Assembly: GCA_014529385.2 (NCBI GenBank)
Contig: CM043958.1
Location: 119,035,018-119,099,017, forward strand
Origin: Adiantum capillus-veneris
Lineage: Eukaryota; Streptophyta; Polypodiopsida; Polypodiales; Pteridaceae
DNA: 64,000 nt
Direction of reading: 5' to 3'
In this document: piece after piece, positions 1 through 11,123 of the stretch
Numbering within the stretch: the first letter of the stretch is position 1
How the letters are laid out: the number at the start of each line of letters is the position of its first letter
Notes under the pieces: generated by a model
Database searches by the model: none
What the model was told of the DNA's origin: nothing
Seen by the model: the letters and a program-made list of their open reading frames with translations, nothing else
Made by a program: the position numbers and the translations under genes

Positions 1-409
1 GAATCAATGCTTTACATAGCTCTTGCTGAGGCTAGCACAATGGTGCAGTCGGATCTACAATGTGATGAGCAAGCGGGGAGTAGCACCAGGATGAATCTCA
101 CACTCTCTCTCTTCCTCTCTCTCACACAGTAGATGGTAGCAATAAACTTATGATTATGATAAAAGTTATTTTACAAAATGAACTAGGTACCTTAAATACT
201 AAGGCTACCTTAGGTTAACCAAAAATAGAGTTTGAGGGGTCAAATGGCTTGGTATTTACAATTTGGAAGTGCCATTGCATCCGGGCTTCTACAACTAGAC
301 TACCTACTTATTACAAATGATGTTTCTAACGATAATCCATAGCATTCCATAACTCTAAGAGAATAAGGCTTTGATAAGTTATGTCGTGTTCTTGACCCGC
401 CGGTCAACA
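1..409 (-). repeat. Element A 3' LTR (partial, cut by window start)
   Basis: It matches 12491-12901 with scattered substitutions. On the minus strand it starts TGTTGACCGGCGGGTCAA directly after a polypurine tract, as a 3' LTR should. Only the first 409 bases of the LTR are in the window. Confidence 0.9.
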
Positions 410-410
410 G

Positions 411-421
411 TCCCACCCTCC
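411..421 (-). other. Element A polypurine tract
   Basis: On the minus strand GGAGGGTGGGA lies one base before the TG that opens the 3' LTR. This is the normal place and composition of the plus-strand primer of reverse transcription. Confidence 0.85.
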
Positions 422-1239
422 GCATTCATGTCGTCCCTGACATGACCTGGGTGTCGATGTCGGTGTGGTCTTTGTTGTTGCTTTGCTATCAAGAAGAAAG
501 TATAGGCTGTAGCCTTTCCACTAGCTCGTCATGTTCGTCCAATCTGATGTACATAGTCTTCAAATGATTTAGGAAAATCATAATTGATGACGAACATCTG
601 CCAATTTTTTGTCTTTCTCATTTCAAAAACAACTTCTACAATCTATAGAATTGAGTGATTGGCTTTCAAATATTGTGATCCAATGACAACTTTGTAAGGA
701 TTCTGTAGAATTTGTCTGGCTAAACCTTCAACTTCTTTAGGCCAAGTTGGACTCTAATGCAAAGTCTGTCTGTCAGGCCGAATCTGAGAGATATTTTTCT
801 GATTTGACGTTCCACATCCATGTTCAGTATTCAATCCACCCCATCAAGGACAAGATATGTAACTCTGGGAAGGTTGGTTTGTCTACCACTTGTGTTTGCT
901 TTTCTTTGTAGGTGACTCCTTTGTTCCTGCATCAAGGTGATTAAAGTTGCATGTGTCACTGTTAGCTTTTGTGTGATTTGAAAATCATTATACTGCTTCT
1001 ACTTGATACATGACTTAATTTTAGCACGACAAACCCCAATTTAGTCACTTGCTTCAAAAGGGCTTCATCCAACATCAGTCATCATCGATGATCTATCATT
1101 GTCCCTTTGTCCCCAAAATTCATATACATGATGTACAGGGTATGTAGATGGCTATCATGGCTTCAATTTTAAAAAAATGCATATTTGGCTAAGGGTTAGA
1201 CCCCCTCCTTTTTTTTGGAACCCTTATCTTGTATTCTCT
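422..1239 (-). other. Element A 3' stretch with no recognisable gene
   Basis: It lies between the 3' ORF remnant and the polypurine tract, where C and D carry the coiled-coil and C-terminal parts of the 3' ORF. I see no open frame and no match by eye to those parts. Confidence 0.5.
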
Positions 1240-1536
1240 ATTCATAGCCTCCCGACAAAGTTTGGCTTGATTTGGATTTACAAGCTAACTTTTTGGATTT
1301 CAGTCTTGGAAATGACTGATGTCTCTGGCACCTTCTGTTCTTGTCATTACTATTTGTCCCTTTTGTTTGTTAGGCTTCATTAAGTCATATACAGGATAGA
1401 AGAATACATTATAAAGATCTACTTCCTGTATACGGCCTTGTAGCCGCTTGAAATGTCTGATAAGAAACTTTACACTTGATGGATGATTTTGTTTAGCCGC
1501 ATCGCCAACTTCCTTTGTCCTTGAAAACCTTTTCAT
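1240..1536 (-). pseudogene. Element A remnant of the 3' ORF
   Basis: A 78-codon open stretch (1536-1300) contains EVDLYNVFFYPVYDLM and then GQIVMTRTEG. These align with EMDPYNVDYKRAYELL and GQATISDLNG in the 3' ORF of D, and with the matching part of C. Beyond 1300 the similarity continues weakly through stop codons. The position between the internal polypurine tract and the 3' LTR also agrees with C and D. Function is unknown in all three. The alignment is short and made by eye, so this is a moderate call. Confidence 0.45.
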
Positions 1537-1884
1537 GCACCTTCTCTCTTTGTACTGCTTGACATATCTTCAGTCTTTTCTTCATCTGGATTATTTATTT
1601 TTCTTGCTTCTTTTTTTTTTTGAAAATATCAAAAATAACAAAATAAAACCAAAAAATCAACTCAACTCAAAAAGAAAAATCATTCTAATAAAATTTGAAA
1701 CGCTCTATACAATGTCCCTAGGGACTCATATGTGGCTTTTGTCCCCATACTCCTCTTGTAACTCTACTATGAGGGCATATACTCTGAATTTTGTCAAAAA
1801 ATGTCACAATCAAACGCAAAAATTCAATACAACTCACAAAACATTGCCCTCTAATATTCTTATATTAGGTCCACATTTAGAATA
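1537..1884 (-). other. Element A non-coding stretch between internal polypurine tract and 3' ORF
   Basis: It is AT-rich and has no credible minus-strand ORF. It matches pieces of the longer stretches in C (near 35580-35940) and D (near 16060-16380). Unlike C and D it has no CGCG palindrome that I can see. Confidence 0.5.
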
Positions 1885-1899
1885 CCTCCCCCCCTCCTA
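1885..1899 (-). other. Element A internal (central) polypurine tract
   Basis: The minus strand reads TAGGAGGGGGGGAGG. The 13-mer AGGAGGGGGGGAG is identical in D (16387-16399) and similar in C (35951-35963), always between the WVPK ORF and the 3' ORF. It resembles the 3' polypurine tract of C, so a second plus-strand priming site is a reasonable inference. Confidence 0.55.
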
Positions 1900-2279
1900 T
1901 TTGGAGTCCTCCTTGAAGACAGGGTATCACCAAGGGTATGTGTTGTTCTTGAGAAATCAAAAAATGTGTCTATGCAGGCCTTGTAATGTAGCCCTATTAC
2001 GCATACACAGTCAATGCATGGAAAAGATTTATGTTGTGCAAGATGTGGGTATAAGCAATTTGCTTATTCACATTTGTTGGCGAAGCTTCCTATTGTAAGC
2101 AATGTGATAATGTTTGAAGCTCTTGTGTTGTTTTCTTGATTGAAGGTTGTAGAGCATTTTCAAAGTCTTACTTATCTGTTTGATGCTTCTTTGGAAGTAT
2201 AGCCCTGTGGTTGGTTGTCGTATTTGACATTGTTCTTATAGTGGGTTTTCTTCTAACTGTACTATAACCGTAGGAGTAA

Positions 2280-3182
2280 TTGAAAGAATTCAAGTGGAGA
2301 TGCAGTAACAGCAGTGTTGTTGGTTTCCTTTGGGACCCACTTCTTTGTGATTTTTGGCTATTCCGTGGGTGCTGCTTGTTTGGGAAACCATACTTGTCCC
2401 TGCTTTGTTTGTGTTTGAAGAGACTTCTTTGGGATCCACCTTGTCTTTGTGTGAGTCAGCGGCTATCTTTGCTTCAGCTCTTGTATGCTTGGTTGAGGAT
2501 TAGATTCAGACTTTGGGATTTGATACTTTGGGAGTTGACAACTTAACCATTTTGGAATCCAAATCATCTCCTGACCTCTTTGTGCTTGAGTCAACTTCTT
2601 TGGAACCCAAATCTGATTTGTGAAAGCTTGAGACTTTGTGCTTTTTGTAGATGTTCTTGCAGGCTCCGACTGTTTTCCTTTTGGTGTTGGATCTTGTGCT
2701 TTTCCACACCTGACTTTGGCCAATCTGGCTCTTTGGTATCCAGATTTGTCGAGCTTTTTGTCTCTAACTTGTTGCTCTTTGCTTTTGGCCTTCTTTGGTT
2801 GTTACAGAAGCTATTAGTGATCGTGATGACCTGAGTACCTGGTAGGGATGTCAAAAGAATCGTCACTGTCACTACTATCCTAATCAAGATTGCATTCTAG
2901 CACTTTTCCTTTGTGGTTTGTCTGGTTATGAAAAGATACTGTCTGTTTGCTCTTGGATTGCTGTTTTTGGGATGAATTTGGTATCCACTTGATTAGAGCG
3001 TTGGTAGCTCGTTGACATGGCTGTGTTCTTCTTGTTGGCTCAGTTTTTGCTTCATGTATGGGAGCCACGCATGAGGGTTTGTTGCATTTGCGTTTCCACC
3101 AATTATTTTGGAATCCATTTTTGATGCACTTTATTCTTGTAGCAGTGACATTGGTTCTTGGGTTTTTGATCTGGACAATCAT
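2280..3182 (-). pseudogene. Element A WVPK-motif ORF (broken)
   Basis: This minus-strand coding remnant is spread over several frames. It carries at least five short motifs of the form W(V/I/F)PK: IWVPKKL near 2600, IWIPKW near 2555, RWIPKK near 2430, VWFPKQ near 2385 and KWVPKE near 2335. A looser KWIPN lies near 2985. Stretches between them are rich in Lys, Gln and Ser. C (36410-36652) and D (16814-17083) have a shorter version with two motifs right after the integrase and protease-like region. In A it follows the protease region directly, which shows that RT to integrase was removed. IWVPK motifs also occur near gag in plant copia elements. The role here is unknown. Confidence 0.55.
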
Positions 3183-3209
3183 AAAACCGTGTATTTATTA
3201 AAGTATTTT

Positions 3210-4155
3210 TCACGTTACCTGCTGTGGGTCATCCGAATTTTCATTTTTAGCATCTTCTTGAATCTCCAAGTGTTTTATAGAGTCGTAGAGCTCGTCTTCT
3301 TCTTCGTCTTCATTTTCTTGGATTACACTCATCGCAAAGTAAGGAACAACATCATAGCCATTTTCATCACAAAACTTCGTTGTTGGATCGTCTTGAATAG
3401 CGCACACATTGAGAGTAGGCAAGATGTGTTCCCATTCAAGTGGCTCTAATTTTTCCTCAGGAAAGGGTTCTAGGATATAATCCTCATTTCCAATTGCCCT
3501 TTCTAGGATTCCTTTCTCTTGATTTAAGTTTTTGTATTGCGAAGCTCCACTCATCCACAATTTTTTAGGGTTTACCAACCATGCTGGAAGTTCTGATCTT
3601 GCTACAGTAGCGGAATCAAACTCCTCCATGGGTGTTCTTGTCACATCCCTATAGCTATGGTTCTTCAAGTTTATCTTTGTCATAGTTTCCATATTTCTCA
3701 AGTAGATATGGTCATTTTCAGTTCTCATGAATGGTCTTCCTAGAATGATATCATAGTTGTTCTTCTTGCCAAAATTAATAATAGCAAAGGTTTGATAATA
3801 TTCAATGCCACAAGAAGTAACAATTGCTTTTTCTAGCAGTCCTATGGGCCTTTTCATGTGTCCATCTACAGCTGCAGTGTCATCCTTGTAGCCTCCACTG
3901 CTAGTTTTTCCCATGTTTTCTAGACCTCTTTTGTTGTGATGGAAATGCCGGCTCTGCTGTGAAGAATTGCCAGGTTTTTACACCTTGAAATTCCACAGGA
4001 AGAGTGGTGTTCCCATTTTCTCCCTCATAGTACTCGCCAACCTTGTTTGAAGGCATTGGTCTAGTATTTAGTTGAGGCATTTCAAGCCCTTTTATCCCTT
4101 CCTTGATTTGAGTCATTGGTTTTTTAACACGAAATTTCTCTAGGCATTTTCCCAC
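3210..4155 (-). pseudogene. Element A aspartic protease region (inactive)
   Basis: The N-terminal part (4155-3901) shares VGEYYEGENGNTTLPV with the protease of C. The C-terminal part (3914-3210, 234 codons) has the retropepsin ILGRPFMR motif and a long acidic tail. Retropepsins need Asp-Ser/Thr-Gly. In C the site reads ILDSGAG. In A the aligned reading is ILHSRAG, followed by a stop and a frameshift, so the catalytic Asp is a His. The acidic tail matches the region that joins protease to RT in C (41280-40586). After it the frame ends and no RT follows. Confidence 0.75.
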
Positions 4156-4275
4156 AGTAGCCTACATGTTTGGTCGTATTCTGAGCAACCCGGCTAACGT
4201 TATTGTACATGTGACTGGGGTAGATAGACTATCTATCAACCCTTTTGAATGGATGACCTTGTTGGGAGACAATCT

Positions 4276-6494
4276 CTATGATGGGACTGCAACAACCTTT
4301 GACTTGGCCTCGTACTCTCCTGTATAGGATGGTAGTGTTCTTAGTGAATCGGGCCGACTATCCATAGACTGTACAGATCCTTTGTCTCCCCAATATGATT
4401 CCACTTCTAGATTCATTTGAGATCCAGCCTCAAATTCCTCTATTGGTGGAAGAGACACTCCTCTTCCATCACCCATTGGTTTACTCATCTGCTTAGATTA
4501 CTCGCTTTATTGACCTCTATAACTTGTTTCCACAATTTGTCAAGACCATCTATGTCTTTACAACTCTCAGGTATAGCTATGTGAAATTCCTCAAAAGAGT
4601 TATCCGTGTATTCAAAACTATCCTTGACTTTAATGCGGGGTCCTTGAGCTTTTGTCTGTGGTGGTGACTAGAATCTGGCTCTTTTCATTCCTGGTTTGGT
4701 GGGATTATTGGTGTAGGTGAGACAAGGATCACACCCTCAGGTTTTCCAACTGGTGGTTCTAGTAAGGCTTGGGCTTTTTGAATCATTTTCTTGCACATTT
4801 CAAGCCTGTCCTTTTCTAGTTCCACGTATGGATATGTCATCCATCTCTGTTCTTGGGTTTGGTTGTTTTTTAGACGTGTTTCATAGTCTTTTAGGAGGTT
4901 GTCTAAATGCTCATTAACCTTCTCAACCAATACTGATCTTCCTGAGCTAGCACTTTTTGGCTCACTTTTTGTTGATGGTTCTATTGGAGGTTGAGATGTC
5001 TGCATAAGAGAAGGTGCAACCATTTTCTCATGTTGTCTTATCTTGTCTTTAGCTTGGGTAAGCTCCTCAGCCATGGATTTTTACTCTCGTTCCCTACGTG
5101 ATTTGATCCTAGTCTTTCTAGCTTTCCAACTATTTTGCTTGCTCTTGGTTTCCTGACTAGGTGCATCGGTCTTTGGCTCACCCGCCTTTGGACTCGCCTC
5201 AGTTTCCATTTTCTCTGTCTTTAGGTTCTTACTAGCTTCCTTTTGAGCTTGCGCTCTCGTAACTACTTGAACTAGTACAACATTTTCATTTTTAGAGCTA
5301 CTGGGTAACTGAAAAATTCCTGAGACATTCATTGTGATCTTGATGACTCGGTTTGGATTTTTTGGATAGTTGGGGATCAAGTGAATGACACCTCATTCAA
5401 GACAATAGGCATTTACTTGATTGATCTCCGTATGAGGACATTGTTTGACAAAGTGGTTGTCACGGTTTTTGTGAAAATCTGCCTTTGGTTGAGTAGCTTC
5501 TTCTTGCAATTCCTCTAGGCTATAAGCAGGATTTGACCTAGCTAAGCCTCTATTAGCAATGAACCACAATGTCCTTTTGTTCATCTCATATCTTCTTTCT
5601 TTAGGTCGAAACACAAGAGGTGGAGGTTGTACCGGCCTCATCACTCCATTTGTTTCTCTCATCTTTTGTCACTTTGAAGGAAAGTACCCACTTTGGTTTT
5701 TATAATACATTGTAGCCGGTACTAGTGCTTGTTTATTAGATGCTTCCATCATTTGCGTATATCTCATTTCTATAGGCATTGTAGCACTTGGCAGTGGAGG
5801 TTGTTGTCCGAAAACAAGCCGTGGCCTTGCAACTCCAACTGGACCCGATGCATTTCTCATAACGTATCTAGGTGGAGTAGGTGCTACTGGAACAGGTTGT
5901 ACATACCTCTCTCTAGCATATTCCATGCCATAGTAACACTCTTATCTCGTATGGTTTGTCCATTTTCTCTCAATTTCACACTATAGAGGTTCTTGGAGGT
6001 CAGATTTGAGTAGAGGGGCAAGTCTCTGAGCTAATCCTTCTATAAGATTCAATTTCTCACTAGATACCTTTGGCTTTAGTGAGGGTTGGATTCCTGGTGA
6101 ATTACTCCTCTGAGAAGATGTGTCACTCTCAGTATCATATCTTCTCAAGGTTCTGCTCTGATTTGGATAGGAGTAAGTTATAGGGGGTGGTGATGGTACA
6201 TATGGTCCTGTTGTGACTGTAATTCCACCTCTATAAGAATCATGTTCTATGGTTGCATCTGGGTACAACCATGGTCCATTAGGCAGATTCACTTGAGGAG
6301 GCATGCGTGCCATCTTTGTGATCATTTCATCTCTCGTTATTGCTCTAGAAGGGAATCCAAGTGGCTCCCTTTTTGGAATTCTTGTATGAATTCTCGTGCT
6401 TGGTGGAGATATCTGTGGTTCTTCATTGACTAAATATCCACCTCTTTCTAGTGCATTGTGTGGGTTTGTGTCAAAAGTGGATAGGTTAGCATTT
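4276..6494 (-). pseudogene. Element A gag remnant, capsid part missing
   Basis: Pieces in three frames align with the gag of C downstream of the capsid. KWTNH near 5960 starts the Cys/His region, a Pro-rich stretch follows at 5926-5669, and 5074-4685 matches 42677-42411 of C (SVLVEKVNEHL against SILVDKIFEPI). The first part (6494-5981) is Pro/Ser-rich with no similarity to the capsid of C. The capsid was therefore lost or replaced. The frame opens after a stop near 6495. The zinc knuckles seen in C are not intact here. Confidence 0.65.
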
Positions 6495-8047
6495 CAACAC
6501 TTCTAACTTGGCTTGGCATACCTCTGGTCATATCTGCAAAAGGATTGGTAGATTGGCTTTTCATCCTGATGATCTTAGATTTCTTAATGTTAGGCCCACT
6601 GAATACTTGCAAGATAATCCTTAATAAGCACCTTTGGCTTAGTGAAACTTATCCCTTTTTGCCCTTGATCAGGCCTCTCAGAAGTCAGGAATTTGTGACT
6701 CTTTTGGTCTCTAGAAACTAGTTATGGGTACCCTAAAAGTTTGGATTTAGGAAACTTGAAAAAAATCAGCTCTAAGTGTGTCCTTTTGCCTGCAAGCTTT
6801 TCTCCTGGCTATACCCGACTCAATTTGGTGTCGTCTATCAAAAGTTAGAGCAGTTTTGGTGAAGTGTACTTGAAACAACACTCAAAACAGTTTCAGGATC
6901 AAGGATTTTTACTTGTATCTTCACCAAATGTGACCCAAATTTGTTGAAACTTGGTCACTAGGCTTCTTTTATGTTGGCAAACACTTCTGTGAGCTCATAT
7001 GTAGCTTTTGACCTCTACCTTGGCACTTGAGACATCATACGCGTTGATATCTGTTTTTCGGCTCTCTGTAATTGCCATAGTGAGTTGCCCCACCCTACCA
7101 AAATCACCTAAACACTGTGGCTATTCTTACCTTTTCATTGTACATAGGCTTGTGTGAGTTAGGGGGCTTTTCCCATATCTTCTTAAAATCCTCAGCTAGC
7201 TAGTCACTGGGCTAGTTGAGCCAAAAAAATAAAAAATATTATGGCCCATTTGTGTGTAAATATTGCATTGTATATATGGCCTAAATATAGGGATTTTTAT
7301 AATTCTTCTGGTATTTTATTTAAATATTTATACTTAGGTGTGTGTTTTATTAAACCTATGTACACCTTCTTTCATCCTCTTACACCATAAGTATATTTTT
7401 TGCCAATGTGTACATACTCTAACCTCTTATTTTTCTTTTATACAAATCACCCCCACATTTTCACCCTCACCCTCGTGAAAACAAAAATTGATTTCTACTC
7501 TCTTAGTCATGTTTATTACATTATTTACTTGCATACCTTTTCCTCTTTCACCCAAAATAATACAAAGAGGGACCATATCATACGATCCCAATATCTTTCC
7601 ATATCCATAATTTCTTCATTTTTTAAAAATTATTTTTACTCATTATTCTAACACCATGTGCTCATTGAGCTAAAATCCATGAATAGTCCATACATTAGTC
7701 CCACCATGTATGTGTAAAGGGCAACTTGGATGCTTTGCATTATGATATGACAAAGGAGGGGCTCACTCTTGGATGCATTGTACAAATTCAAAAAAGGAGG
7801 GGGCCACTAAAAGACTTTTGTAGACATAAAAAACAGGCTTTTTGGTGATATTTTTGGCACCCATCTCTACTCCGAATTTGAAGCGGTGGTCAAAAAAGAA
7901 AATGTGGAAAAAATGCTGAATAATCACCTCAAAAATTTTGGTGATTTTTGGAGCAACCACCGGTGAGCTATGGTTTTTTGAGTGGACCCTAGTCTGCCCA
8001 CTTTTCTCACAAGTAACCCATAGTCTTCTCTCACCTCTTTCCACACT

Positions 8048-8050
<3 letters not shown>

Positions 8051-8122
<72 letters not shown>
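8051..8122. repeat. (AC)36 microsatellite
   Basis: This is an uninterrupted AC run of 72 bases within the LTR-like insertion. It produces apparent Cys-Val or Thr-His ORFs that are not genes. Confidence 0.97.
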
Positions 8123-8124
<2 letters not shown>

Positions 8125-8669
8125 ATTCCTCTCAATCCCTCACTCAAACCTGCACCTTCAATGGTTTCTCTCACCTTCTTCACCCTTAACCTCCCCTCTT
8201 ACTTCCATAGCTCTCATATGAGCTCTCCATGTACATACACCATCTCTATGCCTCTCTCTATTACTTCCAAAGTACAATTCCGTCTTACCCCTTCTCTATA
8301 TACATAAAATTCAGCATGTGTACCATGCTTAACCTCTGCAAATTAAAAGATCTCATCATCCAAATTACCATTTTCATCGCGATAATCAACCTTGGCGGCG
8401 GTGGCGTAAAGAAGAGAAGACAAAGAAGAAGATCGATAGTCATTTTGAGAACCTACACAAGTAAGTCAAAAACTTCTTCAAGCTTCACCATAACAAGGAT
8501 TTCTTCACTTCATGCAACCATCTTACTTCAACCATCCACCTCATTCTACCCATTGTAAATACATCATTAACTTTCTAGTGATTACTAACACTAACCACTA
8601 ACATACTAACACAAAAATAGCCATTGACCTAACCAAAAAAGACACCTCACCTCAAAACATGTGCATAGT

Positions 8670-8671
<2 letters not shown>

Positions 8672-8715
<44 letters not shown>
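8672..8715. repeat. (CT)22 microsatellite
   Basis: This is an uninterrupted CT run of 44 bases, about 180 bp before the TATA box of the same insertion. CT runs near the start site are common in plant promoters and LTRs. Confidence 0.95.
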
Positions 8716-8718
<3 letters not shown>

Positions 8719-8893
8719 TTAAAACTCTACTTTCACCTTATCTACCATCAATATGCTCTCTTTTGAGCCTACATCCATAACTCAAGCAGACAAAGAAGGC
8801 CCGCAATGTTTTGATATTCTGAAAAAATCATAATCCCAATTTGCTAGCTTGTAAATTAGGATTTCCAATAATCTTAATGAGGGGTCTCCAACC

Positions 8894-8901
8894 TATAAAT
8901 A
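8894..8901 (+). promoter_or_regulatory. TATA box of the LTR-like insertion
   Basis: TATAAATA followed by GGCCCCTCTCC is a typical plant LTR promoter context. It would start transcription near 8925 on the plus strand, opposite to element A. Confidence 0.55.
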
Positions 8902-9862
8902 GGCCCCTCTCCTTCTTGTAAAAAACCTCCAATATCTCACACAGCACCCCAACACTCTATGCGTGAGGAGAGACTTAGGTGTAGCAACCACTTGTGAGCT
9001 TCACTCTTGGTGTGAGAGAAGCTTTTAAGCTACACATTGCAAGTGAGAGAGCGTGAGTTCGACAAATCTCAAAACCACTATTGCACATGCTCCTGCATCA
9101 TCAATAAATTGAGATTTGGTGCATCAGAGGCGTGATTCGACGTTCAAATCTTCGTCCTTCCATTTGTGCAATACGGTTTGGTGAATTCAAGGTGACTTGT
9201 GTATTTTGAGTTTCTATCGGTTGATCTTGATTTTAGAAAGTGTTTTAGTGTGTTTTTCATTGCCAATTTTGTGTCCATTGTAAGAGGGTATTGTGGTGAG
9301 AGGTCTCCCACACCCTAAGACAATGTGTGTGTGTGTGTTTTGGCAATGTTTAGCAATCACTAAGCATTGAGTGAGTTTTGTACAAGTTCTACGATAGCAT
9401 CATAACAAACCATCTCCATTTGCAAGTCACAAATAAGGTATTACACAAGATCCTTTTCTCTCTCTCTTCCCTTTGCTCTAGGTCTCTCTGGTCCATTTTG
9501 TGTGTATCTTGGTGTGAGGTTGCTTGTGTGTGTTGTGTGGTGCATCTTCTTGGTTGTGCCAAAATCTCTCTTGCGTCCTAGTTCGCATACCATAACTAGG
9601 TGGTGCCCCTATCTTGTTTGGGTTTGGTTGTGGGTTTGTTGTTGTGTTGTGCTTGTGGTTGCCCCAGCCCCAATTGAGCAGCACGGGAGCCTTGAGGGGT
9701 GTTTAGAGGTCGCCTCTCTTGTTGCCCGCCCCGGACTGCCTCAGCGTATAATGTCTATGTGCTCAAAATTTGACAAAATTTGGTATGTGAGCTCTCTTTG
9801 ATGTCCTCTACCCACTGCAAGTTTTAGTTTGTGAATTTGACCTTTATTTTGACACTTGAGAG

Positions 9863-9878
9863 ATTATACGCGTATAAT
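9863..9878. repeat. Element A palindrome 2 (perfect, 16 bp)
   Basis: ATTATACGCGTATAAT is a perfect palindrome with centre ACGCGT. Compared with the copy at 10533-10560, both arms carry matching changes. Palindrome 1 is the site split by the insertion at 7045. Confidence 0.85.
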
Positions 9879-10142
9879 GTCTTTTGTGGCAGCATGAGGT
9901 GACTTTTCTTCCACCGATTCCTTATCACTCAAGCAACTCTCAACAAGTTTCAAAATTCAATTTGGACATTTTTTGAGAAAGTTAAGACCAATACAAGCCT
10001 GAATCCGCAGTTTTTTGTCTTTTGCTCTTTGCAAGCCCAAATGAGCTCCAAATTCTATGAAATTTTGGCTAGGGACTTCTCTTATGCTCTAGGACAATGA
10101 GGTATACTCAAATGTTTGTTTTGACCTAGATTTGGCCTATGA

Positions 10143-10164
10143 GACTTTATACGCGTTTAAAGTC
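10143..10164. repeat. Element A palindrome 3 (one mismatch, 22 bp)
   Basis: The core is CTTTATACGCGTTTAAAG. The arms use TTT/AAA where other copies use CAT/ATG. It lies about 283 bp from palindrome 2. Confidence 0.75.
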
Positions 10165-10532
10165 TACTGGCTCAGAATTCACTTATATTTCTACCCAAGA
10201 TACTCCTTGATGCATACGACAAGAATATGTGATTACAAACAAATTTTGGATGTCAAAATCACCTCTTTTTCACCTTTTAGTCTTGTATCTGCAAAATTCT
10301 TTTTAAATGCAAAAGTATGTGTCCAAATGAGTTGAAATTTTACAAGCAAGCTTAACACATCATTTCCCAACCCCCTATGTGGTCAAAAGAGAAATTTGAC
10401 TTTGAGATCTGGCCTTGAGGCGTATAAAGTCTATGTGCTCAGATTTTGACAAAATTTGGTCTGTAAGCTTGTCTTGTTGTGCTTAACACCCTAGTAAGCT
10501 TAGATTTCAATTTTGGTCTTTAAAAGTGTCCT

Positions 10533-10560
10533 TTAGACATCATACGCGTATGATGTCTAA
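10533..10560. repeat. Element A palindrome 5 (perfect, 28 bp)
   Basis: This is the longest perfect copy, with core ACATCATACGCGTATGATGT extended by TTAG and CTAA. A half copy (GCGTATAAAGTC) lies 120 bp before it, near 10421-10431. Confidence 0.9.
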
Positions 10561-10821
10561 CTGATCAGAATGAAGTGAGTTTTACTCCAGAGGTTCCTCA
10601 CTACACTGGCAACTCACAACAAGTTTCATATCTGAATTTGACCAATTTTTGTGCAAGTTATGGCCGATACAAGCATTCACTTGCCTATACGTGTCTTATG
10701 GTCTTTGCAAGCCCAAAAGTGATCCAAATTTGATGAAATTTGGTCTATATGCTTCCTTAATGCTGTAGATCACAAGGGTACACTCAAAAGTAACTTTTGA
10801 CCTCAGATCTGGCCTTTAAAA

Positions 10822-10839
10822 CATCATACGTGTATGATG
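10822..10839. repeat. Element A palindrome 6 (one central mismatch, 18 bp)
   Basis: CATCATACGTGTATGATG has one mismatch, at the centre. It lies 284 bp from the perfect 28-bp copy. Confidence 0.85.
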
Positions 10840-11103
10840 GTTTTTGCTCAGATTTTAATTCAGTTTCTACCAGAGGTGCCCCTTAGTGTGTGGAATAAGA
10901 ATATGTGCTCACAACAAATTTTGGATGTCAAAATTGCACAAAATCATCACTTTTCATAAGGAAATCCCCTGAAAGAGTAAAATCCTTCAAGTTTTCAATC
11001 TATAGCTCAAATGATATGAAATTTGGTGTATGTGCTCAACACAACATGCAGAAGATGGGTATAATGTCAAAAGTTCAAAATTGCTGCCAAAATCACCCCT
11101 CAT

Positions 11104-11123
11104 ACATCATACGCGTATGATGT
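11104..11123. repeat. Element A palindrome 7 (perfect, 20 bp)
   Basis: ACATCATACGCGTATGATGT is a perfect palindrome 283 bp from the previous copy. An imperfect relative, ACTTTATA with TATAAAGT around CGTT, follows at 11393-11412. Confidence 0.9.

Larger units (their letters stand above)
7045..9743 (+). mobile_element. LTR-like insertion, probably a solo LTR, inside a palindrome of element A
   Basis: It begins TGATATCTG and ends CTGCCTCA, so it has TG...CA ends. It is flanked by GCGT on both sides (7041-7044 and 9744-9747). Removing it with one GCGT restores a near-perfect palindrome and the repeat pattern of the leader. Inside are a plus-strand TATA box (8894), a possible AATAAA (9104), a long AC run and a CT run. 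I see no coding region and no second LTR. A solo LTR is the simplest reading. A short non-autonomous LTR element or a cut-down copia element is possible, because a weak PBS-like TGGTGCATCAGAG lies near 9116. A 4-bp duplication is one base shorter than usual. Confidence 0.5.

Noticed and set aside
1535-2098. 187-codon plus-strand ORF in element A
   Set aside because: It is antisense to element A, AT-rich, covers the internal polypurine tract and has no recognisable domain.
7763-8122. Open frame with a long Cys-Val repeat (and His-Thr on the other strand)
   Set aside because: It is the translation of the AC microsatellite in the LTR-like insertion, with no other coding signal.
9112-9130. TGGTGCATCAGAGG as a tRNA-Met primer site and thus an LTR end at 9115
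   Set aside because: The match has an inserted base and no CA end before it. The border at 9743 is supported by the restored palindrome.
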